From Pyrocephalus nanus (taxonomy: Eukaryota > Chordata > Aves > Passeriformes > Tyrannidae), in the NCBI GenBank assembly GCA_038380795.1, contig CM076269.1, positions 3,720,001-3,784,000 on the forward strand: 64,000 nucleotides of DNA, in the 5' to 3' direction. The notes beneath the pieces are model-generated. The model ran no database searches. It worked only from the letters and a program-made list of their open reading frames with translations, and was not told the DNA's origin. This document shows, piece after piece, positions 12,176 through 22,450 of the stretch. Numbering within the stretch: the stretch's first letter is position 1; the number at the start of each line of letters is the position of its first letter. Both the position numbers and the translations under genes were made by a program.

Positions 12176-15100
12176 AGGGCAGAAGAATCCCCACTTCACC
12201 GTCGCTGGAAGCAGATGTGGCTGGAGACTAAAAAGGTCTCAGGTGGCTGGAGTGGCCGTAATAGTCCCACTGATGGCTCCGGTCCGGGGTTCCTTCCCGG
12301 AATCAGCCTCTTTACGGGAAGTGCAGATTCCCCGAGGAGTTTCCCACCATCCCCACCGCCAGCCCGGGCTGCTTGCATGTCCCCCTGCCTAACACTAATG
12401 TCCTCGGGCCAAGCGGCTCCTGCTTCTGCCCTGGCTTTGAAGTGCATCAGATTGGGCTGGTGGGGAGGTGCAGCCACCTGACACACACCGGAGCGGTTTA
12501 GGGAGGCGGTACCCCTTACCCTTCCTTCCCAGGGCAGGGATGGTGTGGGGGAGGTGATGAGGCATGGCCAGAGACCCCCGGGTGTCCCCCAAGCCCCTGT
12601 ACCCACTGTGGCCCAGTTTGCACCAAATTTGCTCAATGGGGCTAACCTGGGTTCGAGTCACTTTAGGGGCATCCTGGCTCCCTAAAACCCCACACTCCCT
12701 AAGAGTGAGGTTGGGCCACAGTCCCACTAGGATGTGGCAGCCCCTAACCACCCAGGACAATGAGGAGGGCTTTCCTCATGCTTCTTCCAGCACCATCCCT
12801 GTGCTGCTCTACTGGCCACAGGGTACCTCATGCCACCCAGCATCCCCCTTCCGTATGTGTCCTCTAAGGTGCCCTGAGCCTTCCCCTGGTTGGGAGGTGA
12901 CCTGCCCACCAACCCATGGCTCCCAGTCCCCACACCTGGGCTTTAAGTCTGCAAGGGCAGGCTCTGCAAAGGGCTTGGTGCTGAGGAGTGCCTGAGATGT
13001 GGGGTGGGCTCTCCTCACGTGGTCCCTTGCTCACTGACCCAGGGACAGCCTAACAAGCAATCCTATAGAGTTCCTCAGCTCCATGGAGAGCTCCATAGTC
13101 TCATAACCCCTTAAAAACTTGCCCCTGATCCCCGGAAGCCTCCAGCCCTAGAGCAGAAGGAGGAGTGCAGGGCCATGCATGGGGGGCAGCAGAAGGGCCA
13201 GGGTGGCCTTACAGTTCTAAACTCCTGAGATTCCCTCTCCATCCTCTCCAATTCTTCCTATCTCTTAGCGTGGGCACAGCAGCCTCCTCACTATCACATG
13301 TGTCACGAGTTCAGTCAGGCCTCGTTTATTCCACATCTCTGGGAGGGGAGATGGATTTACGGCCATCAGTCCCTGGAAAGCCCCCCAGGCTCCCTGCACC
13401 CCACAGTACATAGGGTGCTGGGGAATCAGGAGGGATTGAATCAACACTGTGGAGAGCAGGGGACCTCAGGGTCCTGCGCAGTGCCCCACGGTCACTGCAG
13501 TTTTCCAAAACAAGGAGACAGGCAGGCAGGTGCACAGGGCACAACCTCCGTGTCCGTTCCTGTAAAACCGCGTGGCTCTGCTTTGATCTGGGTGGAAAAT
13601 TCCCCGTTTGGCTGGCAACCTGCGGGGCCGGGGACTCCAACACCGGCTACGCTCGGCGAGGAGTTAAAAGCGTGTTTTTTTGGAAAGATTTTTCCACTCT
13701 TGACTGGGGAGGTGACATCCGAACCTTATTTTCCTTTCCTCGCTGGGACACGTGCCAGTGGGGCCAAGTGGCCCCGGGGGAGCCACGGGACACGGAGGCT
13801 GCACCGAGCCCCTCGCTGACACGTGGGAGGCAGTGGCGGAGCGGGACTGGGGCAGGGCAGGGAAGATGGAGCCAGGGAAGATGGAGGCCGCTAGAGGAGA
13901 GGTTGGGTTTGGGCTCGAGGCTGTTTGCCCGTAGCCAGAACACGCGCTGAGGTTGGGCAGGGAGCCGGCTCGGCTGCGGATTTTAAAAGAGCACCTCGTC
14001 TGCCAAGGACCCTCCTACTCTGCCACGGGCTGGGTGGATCCCGGCCCCGCCGTGCACCTTGTGCTGCTGGTGACGCGCTGCACGCCTGGCCGGCTCCTCT
14101 CCAGCGCTGTAGCTGCGGGGCCGGGAGGCAGGGAGAGGTGTGCTGGCTGCTCTGCCACACGCCTGGCCGTGGCCGTGCACCAGCTCAGCTCAGGGACAAG
14201 CCGCCTGCGGTCACCCCCAGGCACTGCCCAGCCAGGGCACACTTATCCTCAGTCATCCTCCAGGCAGGCTGCTGGGCTCCAGCTGGAGAGGAGCATCCCT
14301 GTTTCCTGGCATTGTCTCCACCAGCAAAGGGTCCCAGGAACCCTCCACCCCAGGGTGGTCTCTGCTTGGGACCACGCTTGCGGGATGGCAGTGTCCCTTC
14401 TGGCTGCTTCCCACAGGCCACAAGCTTAGGACTGGAGCAAACTAGGGTTGCCACACCAGAGAAACCCAGGGAGCAAGGAGGAGAGTGGGATGTGAGTGCT
14501 GGGTCTAGGAAAGCTCAGGCTTCCCCCAGTCCCTCTCCCATAACACTGACCTCCTATCCCACAACTTACAAACGGCATCCAGGTCCCCTCTGGAGCAAAA
14601 CCTTCTGAGAATCAGCCCTCTGAGGAACCTGCTGCCCTGCCAGCCCTGTGGAAATCTTGAGGATTGAAGGCTGTAATAAGGATCTTCCTTTGTCTTTTCA
14701 GATGTGGGTGCTGCTCTGGGGGGGACACCAGCAGGCAGGCACAGGCTCTGCCCGAGCTGGGGGGTGCTGTGGTTCTCACTTGACCTGCTGCAGCACTGCC
14801 AGCACCCCACACGTGTGCACATTCACCTGTGGATGAGCTTAAGAACTTCCTGGGGACTGTGCTCATGCCATGAAGTTTCAAAGCTTGATGGGTGCTCCGA
14901 GGCAACCCCGCTCCATCCCCAGAAGTGGCTGTTGCCCCAGTGGAAGGGAGGGCAGCATTCCAGCTCTGGGTCGGCATCGATCTTTATTCATTCCCCTCCT
15001 GCCTGAATGGATTTATCTCTATCCATCCTTGGATGAAGAGCACTCAGAGGTCCCCTCCATCCCCACCGTCCCCGATGCACACCAGCCCTGCCAGCACTGC
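12176..15100. other. Intergenic DNA, no gene seen
   Basis: GC-rich sequence with moderate CpG around 13600-14120. Long frames in this stretch have no recognised domain and no supporting exon structure, so I treat it as non-coding. Confidence 0.5.
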
Positions 15101-15104
15101 CAGG

Positions 15105-15300
15105 GTAGGTGACGCAGACGATTCTCTCCGAGTGACTCATGCTGAAATACATGACGTTGACCATATTTCAGGGCTTTCAGCTTGGATGAGAAAAACATCG
15201 GGGCGTACGAAAGTTTCTGGAGGGGATTTCTCCTCCCACTTGTTCACTTCTTACAGTTTTGGGGGAGAAAAGTAGCATTTTTCGTTAAGAAACCCTTTTT
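15105..15300. promoter_or_regulatory. Candidate element with AP-1/MAF-type site
   Basis: This patch keeps CpGs such as GACGCAGACG, CATCGGGGCGTACG and TGACGTTGACC, and contains TGACTCA at 15133-15139 followed directly by TGCTGA, a composite close to MAF/NF-E2 recognition sequences. Just downstream is an A-rich stretch (15358-15395). No exon is visible. Confidence 0.28.
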
Positions 15301-15768
15301 GATTGTTTGTAACATGGAAAATAGATGATCAAGCAATGTATTTTACCTTGATTTATAAAGAAAACAAAAAAAACCCCAAAAACAAAACCACAAAGAACAT
15401 CTGGGTCCATCCCAAACAGCTCCTGGCTTCACACAGCGAGCAGCTAGTGCGTGGCCCTTCAGTTAGACATGCTGACTCCACCACCTCCTCCCTTCACCCC
15501 GGACCCTTTGGCTGAGCCTTCCTGTCAGGCCAGGGAGCCACGTGGCTACTGTGGCTACTGCTTGCTGCCTGCCTGCCCACAGGGCTGTGCCATGGCCATA
15601 CCCGGCAGCACTGCCCATCCCAGCACAGCTCTTCCAGCAGTTCAGTGTGGTTTCGCTGCTGCGTTTGCTCACGGGGTTATCTGCTCCGGAGCTGGTGTTG
15701 GTTTTGGCACGCAGCACCGGGACCACACCTACCATTTAAATACCACAGCCAAGGGCTCACAGGGGGGG

Positions 15769-15785
15769 AAAAAAAAAAAAAAAAA
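15769..15785. repeat. Poly-A run
   Basis: Seventeen consecutive A residues after a G7 run, followed by GGAAAGAAAGAAAAA. It could be a simple repeat or the tail of an unrecognised retroposed fragment. Confidence 0.7.
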
Positions 15786-15831
15786 GGAAAGAAAGAAAAA
15801 CGAATATGAAATATTTGTTGCGGTTTGGAGA

Positions 15832-15870
15832 TACACACACACACACATGCACACACACAACACAAACACA
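15832..15870. repeat. (AC)n microsatellite
   Basis: An imperfect AC dinucleotide run interrupted by ATGC and AAC units. Confidence 0.8.
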
Positions 15871-16594
15871 CCAGCCTGGCTCCGGATCGCTGGCAGTCGA
15901 GGAAGGAAGACTCCAGCTAAGATTGTCTTCAAAACCACCCTGGCGTCAGAGTCTGCTGGAGGGAAACCCTTTGGGCCAAAATTAGCCCCTGCAACATGCC
16001 AAGCTGGAGCCTGCCCTCACTGGGCTGGGGAAGCCGGGGCAGCCCCGGCGGCACAGCCGGGGCCAGGGAGTCATGCCAGCCCTTCCCGGGTGGCTGCCCT
16101 CCTGCTAGGCTATGAAAAGCCAGGGAAAGGGTGTAAGGGATGGAAATCCTCAGGGAGGCAGCACTCCTGGGGATTGGAGGGCTTTTCCCCCACAACACCT
16201 TGGAATAGGAGGTGTTGTCCTAGAAATGCCCGTCAGGGTGGCAGCACTTGCAGTGAGTCGGGGGATGGAGACAAGGCAGAGCTGCTGCTTGGTGCTGGTT
16301 TGGGGTAAATGGGCACCCAGCAGCTAAGGATGGGCTGGGAACAAGGAGGATGGTTGTTCCATGGGAGCAGGTGTCCTTGATGGGACAGTTTTGGCTGTAC
16401 CCTTACCCAGTGTCGGACCCAGGAGGCAGCTGCTGGCATGAAGCCACAGCAAAGTAGCCCAGGGGGTTCTGGGTGGCCGTGACATGCAATGCCATGCTGT
16501 GCCACGCTGTGCCACGCAGTGAGGCCTGCCGAGGCGGCTGGGGCAGGTGGATTACCGCACCTTCCTTTCCCCAGGCTCCTTCCCCGAGAAGTTT

Positions 16595-16960
16595 TCCTGA
16601 TGATCTCACTGGATGCACATTTCTAAATCGTTTGGTTGATTGTTTCATCATCGGAGGTCAATTAAAGAGAAGGCGAGTTCCTGTCACCCTGCTCCGAACC
16701 CCTTCACTGCCAGAGCCCCAGAACAAAGGGAGGAATTGGGCTTGGGCTTGGCCAGCTTGGATTCCCATTTGCTTATTTCCAACAAGGGAGCGGATCTATT
16801 TTGGAGCCAGTATTCCCAGGGGATGAGCTCACCGGTGCAGAGCATGAGCAGGGTTGAGGGGAAAAAAAAAAAAATATAGCCTTTTGTAAGGTGTTGGAAA
16901 CCTATTTACTACCAGGAGGCTGGGTAATTAAATACCACTTCCTAGAGCAGAAAGAAGCAG
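16595..16960. promoter_or_regulatory. Candidate conserved non-coding block
   Basis: Two AT-rich patches flank a GC-rich middle. The first, about 16610-16680, has CTAAATCGTTTGG, GATTGTTTCATCATCGG and TCAATTAAAG. The second, about 16885-16950, has TATTTACTACC and GGTAATTAAATACC. The homeodomain-type TAAT/ATTA content against a GC-rich background suggests regulatory DNA. Inference only. Confidence 0.25.
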
Positions 16961-17884
16961 CTCTCTGTGATGCCAGGGCAGAGGGATTTGCTCCCAACGT
17001 AGTGTGGCTGCTGTTCCTGCCGGACACTGCCACAAGTGTTGTGGGTGGGAAAATGCACTTTTGTGGGTTGCTTGTGTGAAACTGCCCCTTGGCATCTCCC
17101 CGTGGCTGGCTGTGATCGGGGCTGGTGTCCTGTGCCACAGCAGTGTCCCAGGGGCACGGAATGGTGGCAGAATGGCTTTTCCATGCAAGGCATGACGGTG
17201 TGTGATTTACACTGTCAGGGTGGCTGTGGGCAAAGAGCCGTACTGGAGGAATAATAAAATGAGATGACCCAGAAAACAGCTTCCACACAGACCTCTCCAG
17301 CTCCTTGCCTGTCCTGCTGTCCCCTGGGCTATCCCCTACTGCCTCACACGGGGCTGTGTCCCCATAGGTGCCAGTGACTCATGATGCAGACCGTTCACTC
17401 AACCCCTTCCCACAGCTCCCGTTGGAAAATTGTTCCCCTGCCGGGGCAGGAGTGTCTGCATACTGCAGGCACACCAGTGCCCAGCTTCCAGGGCCAGCTA
17501 GGCTTTCTCCGGGCTGAGAAATGGTGTATACCTGCATGGACCAGGGCTGACTGGCACTGACCTCAGCACCCACAGTTTCCTTGCCTCTGTGGAGGGCAAG
17601 GAGTGTTTTCCCTACTCACTGGGAATCCAGGTTCACTGGAGGCTGAATACCTTAGAGTATCGCTGGGGAGAAGGAATGAAGACTGCTCAGAGAAGAGTGG
17701 CAGAGATTTTTACCTGGGTCATTCGGAACCTTTTTAGTCAAACTGCTTTTTCATGATGTAGAGATTCTAATACCCAGCGCATGGGAAAAGGGTTCTAATG
17801 TGCACATCCCCTGTGCAGTGCAGCCATTCCCTGATCCCCACTGCAAAACTCCCTGTGCAACCTGCTGGCACCGTGTGCTGTGGC

Positions 17885-17901
17885 TTTTTTTTTTTTTTTT
17901 T
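17885..17901. repeat. Poly-T run
   Basis: Seventeen consecutive T residues, a simple repeat. Confidence 0.75.
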
Positions 17902-18419
17902 GGAGCTCTTGGGAAAAATATCCTGTGTTCATCATGGTCTCCCTGTTGCTCACAAGGAACCAGAAAATGGCAATTCCTCATTTTACCCCTAGAGCTGCTG
18001 AGGTCTTGTCCAGCATTTTTGTGAGCGGCAGACAAAGCAAACGACTTGCACGGCTGTGGTCCAGTCCCAGGGTGATCGCCAGGCCAGGGGGAAGGATGTG
18101 TCCCTGGGCTGGCACGTGAGCACACGTGTTACACGTGAGGCTGCTGCTGCGAGGGCTGTCCAGATGCCTCCAGTGCATTGTACTGCTGATGGAGGCTGTG
18201 TCATGTGCTACAGAGTGGGACATCTCTCACGATGTCCCTGCCGAGCAGGGGAATACCCCATCCATTGTGGTGCTGGCTTGTGGCTATGTGCAGAGAGCCC
18301 AGGGCTTTCAGCTTTCCTGTACCAGTGAAAGTTAAGAAGTGGAGGAAAAACGTTGCTGTATGTTATAGAGGAAGAGAGGTAAAAAGGGCAGGAAATTTGC
18401 ACCATGTCCATTTCCCTTT

Positions 18420-18566
18420 GGCCCCCGGCCGCGGCTCATTCCGGATTCGGGATTTGCGTAGGCAGAGTTAAAAATAACAGGGGTATATAAAGAAGGACGT
18501 CGAGGGCTGCGCTGGCCCTGCAGCCGCCAGGGCACAGCCAGGCAGCAGGCAGAGATCAAAGCAGGA
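18420..18566 (+). promoter_or_regulatory. Promoter-like MEF2 plus TATA cluster
   Basis: Within about 25 bases there is a perfect MEF2-type site TTAAAAATAA (18468-18477) and a TATA box GTATATAAAG (TATATAA at 18484-18490). GC-rich DNA with GGCCGCGG and an ETS-like ATTCCGGATTC lies upstream. An ATG follows at 18564-18566, opening a 61-codon frame ending near 18751 with no recognised domain. The spacing looks like a core promoter. Whether anything is transcribed from it is unknown. Confidence 0.33.
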
Positions 18567-19904
18567 TGCGGTCCAGGCAGTGCAGTGGGGCCGGGAGCGT
18601 GTGCGGGGTCTGGGGGTGCTGCTGTGCTGCTGTGCCAGGGGTCGGGATGCCCAGTTTTGCCAGCTTGGCACCCTTCCTGGGTGGGCAGCTGAGCAGCACC
18701 CATGGGAGATGGGGCCATGTGTGTTCCCATAGGCAAAGACATCACTCCTGAACCCTGTCCCTTTACTCCATGGTGACATTCACCAGGAGCAGCCTGACCG
18801 GTCTGCCCTGGCCAGAGAGCTGGGTGGGGAGACTGGATATGGCTCCCAGCCAAAGCCCCCCGTCCTGAGGCTGAGCTCCCTGACTGTGCTGCCAGGGTGC
18901 TGCCTGCCTCCTCAAGCCTCGGGCAGTCCCGATCCTCGGCCACGCATCCCGGTGTTCCCCAGGCCTGGGGCAGGCAGGGCGGACACAGCAGCTCTCTCGG
19001 CCGGTGCAAACGAATCTGCCCTCTGTGCCCTGATAACATTGTGTTTGTTGCTGAGCGGGAAGAGCCTGCCAGCACACGATAAGAGCAGATGACTTTACTC
19101 TGGACCCGCTCCGGATTGAATTATGCTTTAATTTCATTTTCAGTTCCTCTTTTCTTTTCAGGAGGGAAAGGGGGCTTAGGGGAGTGCAGGCAGGTCTGGG
19201 GGGTCCCAGACATTTCTCCAGGCAGACTAGTCCCATGCAGAAGGGAAGACAAAGAGTAAAACCGAGATAGATCTGTTTTCTGCTCTCAGAGATGTAACCC
19301 CGGAGTGTCACAGTAGTTCGCATGTCCTGTAGTGCGGATCCGCCTGGCACCACCTCATGGAGTCCCCAATGAAGCTTTTGGGGTTTGGATTTTCCTTCCC
19401 ACTGAAGCAGAAGCTCTCTGGGCTATGACGATGTGGCTGGTGTTGGAGAGTGGGCGTTGGAGAGGCTCCAAAGCAGAGTCCTTGAAGTCAGTCCAGATCC
19501 CCAGCTCAGGGTGACAGAGCACAGAGGGTAACATGGTGCAGGTGTTTTTCAATCCCCAATGTTCTGTGGGGTAGGGGACTCCTCTGGGTCTCCTGGGAGC
19601 CCTACTGAGCAGCCTGGGCACTAATACCATCTCTGGCAGTGCCAGAGGGCATCACCCCTCTGCCTGCCCCACATGTGCTGCGTGGCACTGGGGCGGGTGC
19701 TGTGGTTCTGTGGCAGCGCTGGCAGGGCTGATGATGCTCTTGGCTTGACGGAGCCACCTCTGGCACACCATGCTGGGCATGCCACGCTCCTCACTCAGGT
19801 CCTCACTCCTCCATGCCAGATGTGCCAAAAGCCAGGATAACCATTAACCCTTTCCTCTTCAGCCATCCCCTGAGTAGATAGCCCTTCCCACCCTCTGTTT
19901 GTTC

Positions 19905-20880
19905 TCCTGCCTGGCTGCTGTTTGATCTCCTGGGATGCCAGCAACTTTACAGCCTGCTGTAGTGGCTCAGCAGATAATCCGCATTTCCTAAATGGGCTTC
20001 TGTCAACAGCGGGCTGTGCATGCACCGGCTGCTCCTGCTCGCCTCCCTCTCAGCTTGGAGGGGGCTTCTGTGGCCAAGGGCATGACAGGGCTGTGGCAGG
20101 GACCCCCCCACACCCACTCTGTGGCTCGCTGCAGGAAAACCCTTCCCGTGCTGCCCTCCTGGCTCCCTGTGCGGTCAGCGCTGGCAGTGCTTGTGCTGCT
20201 GCGGTGCCTGGCGTGCTGCCACTCCCCACCGCGCCAGCCCTCCCACCAGAGCATCAGTAATAAGAGCTTCCTGGGGAATATCCCACATTTGCAAGAAATA
20301 TTGGCTGTAAAATTAAGCTGATCCGTTGGCGACGCCTCTCTTAAATAAGCCAGCGCTGCATGGGTGCAGTTGCCAAAACTGCCTGGAAAAAGGGGAAAAC
20401 CAAGTGGAATTAGTGTTTGACTCCTGTGGCATCTTCTCTCACTTATCTATAAAAGTTTGGGGCATGAACTGCCTTGCTATTAATTATTATTTGGCCGAGA
20501 AACAAATAATGGGATTTACTGGTGACTTAAATAAGCTACTCTGGGAGCCAGGCTAAAAGTGATTTTAAGTAATGACCACATGCTTCCTTGCCACTTTGGA
20601 GGTGACTTTTTTTTTCAGGTAAGGACTTGGGGCCCGTGTGTTTTGACCCAACCGGTGCCATTAATAAACCTGCTGCCTCACTGGCAGCCAGGCACATGGG
20701 GCCCAGGCAGCAGCCCAACATGTGCTCTGGAAACCAGGGCAGGGATTCTTGGTAAAAGGGGGAAGATCTGAATTGTTGTTGTTCCACTGGATTACTGAAA
20801 TAATTTATTGCAATGCTCCACCCTTATAATTAAAGCACGGTGATGAAAGCAACTGGTAGAGTAGCTTTTGATTCAGAAGC
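19905..20880. promoter_or_regulatory. Large candidate regulatory block upstream of KLF17
   Basis: About 1 kb with several AT-rich, non-repetitive patches: GCAGATAATCCGCATTTCC near 19969, AAATATTGGCTGTAAAATTAAGC near 20297, CTTATCTATAAAAG (GATA-type) near 20441, GCTATTAATTATTATTTGG near 20477, and AATAATTTATTGCAATGC with CTTATAATTAAAGC near 20800-20836. Homeodomain and GATA-type words cluster here, about 1.5-2.5 kb upstream of the KLF17 start. It is the best enhancer candidate for that gene by position. No coding exon is visible. Confidence 0.4.
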
Positions 20881-21549
20881 GGCATGTGCGTGTGGTGTGT
20901 GTGCACACCTCACCTTTGGTGTTTATATTTGGTTGGTGTTTTTTTTTTTTTTCAAATTGACTCCTGGCTTCTGAATAGCACAGGCAGCAGCCCCAGTTCT
21001 TAGAAAGGTATCTGGGGATGGACAGCCCCAGAGAGCCCCAGAGGCTCGAGGAGATAAGGGCCATTGCTTCTTGATGAACGCAACAGTAGCAGGGCCATTC
21101 CTGGTACTGGCTGGATAGAGGCCAAATGGAGAAGATCTCGCTGTGAGCCGGGCAGGGTGGCAGAGAGTCCCCATCGAGGCCTGCTCAGTGCCCTGGGGTC
21201 TCTGTGCTGTGATCCGAGTAGCCAGAATGGGGTGGGTGACCTGGGTGTCTCCTGCGAGGTGGGACAACTCGCTCTCCCTCTGTCCCCTGCCATGGGAAGC
21301 CCTCGTGAGGGCAGCACTGCCCCAGGGGCTCTGCAGGGTGGGACAGCTGGCCCGTGCCCCCCACGGCAGGGCAGTCGGAGGCTCAGTCACAGCGCTGGTC
21401 CCCATGCAGGGCAGACAAACGTCTCGTGGGGGCTGTGGGGCGAGATGAGGCGATGCAGGCTGAATGCCAACCCCTGACAGGGTCTGCCGAGCAGTTATCT
21501 CGGCTCGCACACGCACCCTGCACGGGGCCAGATGGGAGCTGGTGCGCTC

Positions 21550-22357
21550 TGGGCTGCTGATTGCCTCACCGGCAGCTCCGGTGCGGGGGGACGCGGCTTC
21601 ACGGGTGCGCTGACATGAACAGAGCGACGCGGGGTCGTGGGGCTACGGGGGCTCAGCTGCCCGGCCCAGCTCCCACTGTGGCACGATCGTCCCTTGTTGA
21701 GAAGGCACCTTCGCTTGCTGACGCGCTCGGAGCCCCCCATGGCCAGTGTGGCGCCCGGCTCACCGGCTGGCGTGCTCTCACCTGCCCCCCCTGCACCAGG
21801 CCTCTCCGGGACGCTCCGCCCGTGTCCACACTCAGGGGGAACGCCTGCCCCACTTGGGGCAGGGCGGCGGGGGACCCCCGGCTCTGCCATCTACAGCCCC
21901 CCACCTCCCTCGCCCGTAGCGTGGTCAAGGCTTAAGGGCGCAGTGAGGACGGGCAGGATTCTGGACTTTGCGATCTACAACCGGCACCCCTGCTCCGTCT
22001 CCCGCTCGCAGGGGAGGGCAGAACAGAACAGAGCAGGGTGCGGGGACCCCACCACGCTGCCCCGTCCCGTCCCGTCCCGTCCCGAGCGGGCTGCGAGCGG
22101 CAACCGCCCCCCCCACCCCGCCCGGCGGGGCAGCCCCGAGAGAGGGGGGCGTGGCCGGAGCGGCTGCGGGACCAATGGGGAGCGGCGGCGGTGCATATCA
22201 ATGCGGGCCGGGCCAATGGGCGCGCAGCCATGCTGTTAACAGCTTAGGGGCGCGGGGCGGCGCAGAGCAGCGGTGCTGCCGCCGCGGGGAGCGGAGCGCT
22301 GCCGGCCCCGCGCACCGCGCTCCCCCTGCCCGCCCCGGCCCCCTGCCCCGGCCCGCC
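21550..22357 (+). promoter_or_regulatory. KLF17: KLF17 CpG-island promoter and 5'UTR
   Basis: A strong CpG island covers the region before the start codon and continues through exon 2. Visible elements are two CCAAT boxes (22172-22176 and 22213-22217), a KLF/SP-type GGGGCGTGG (22146-22154) and a (CCCGT)4 tandem just upstream (22061-22085). No TATA box is placed convincingly, so initiation is probably dispersed between about 22180 and 22300. The GGGCGTGG core matches what KLF1/2/4/17 fingers recognise, so autoregulation is possible. Confidence 0.6.
22061..22085. repeat. (CCCGT)n short tandem repeat
   Basis: Four perfect CCCGT units followed by CCCGA, inside the promoter CpG island. The copy number may vary between individuals. 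Confidence 0.85.
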
Positions 22358-22450
22358 ATGGCGGCGGCCGTGGACGACAGCGCCCTGCCCTCTATCTCGA
22401 CTTTCGCCAACCTGATGCCGCTGGAGGAGCGGCCCGCCGACATGCTCAAT
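22358..22450 (+). CDS. KLF17: KLF17 coding exon 1
   Basis: Encodes residues 1-31, starting [19 protein letters not shown], an N-terminus shared in style with KLF2/KLF4 (PSxSTFA). It ends in phase 0 at AAT|GTAAGC. Confidence 0.85.

Noticed and set aside
1..21500. 5' exons of SLC6A9 on the minus strand
   Set aside because: Expected by human gene order, but no sequence resembling the transporter's conserved N-terminus or first membrane segments was found; only CpG clusters that might be its promoter.
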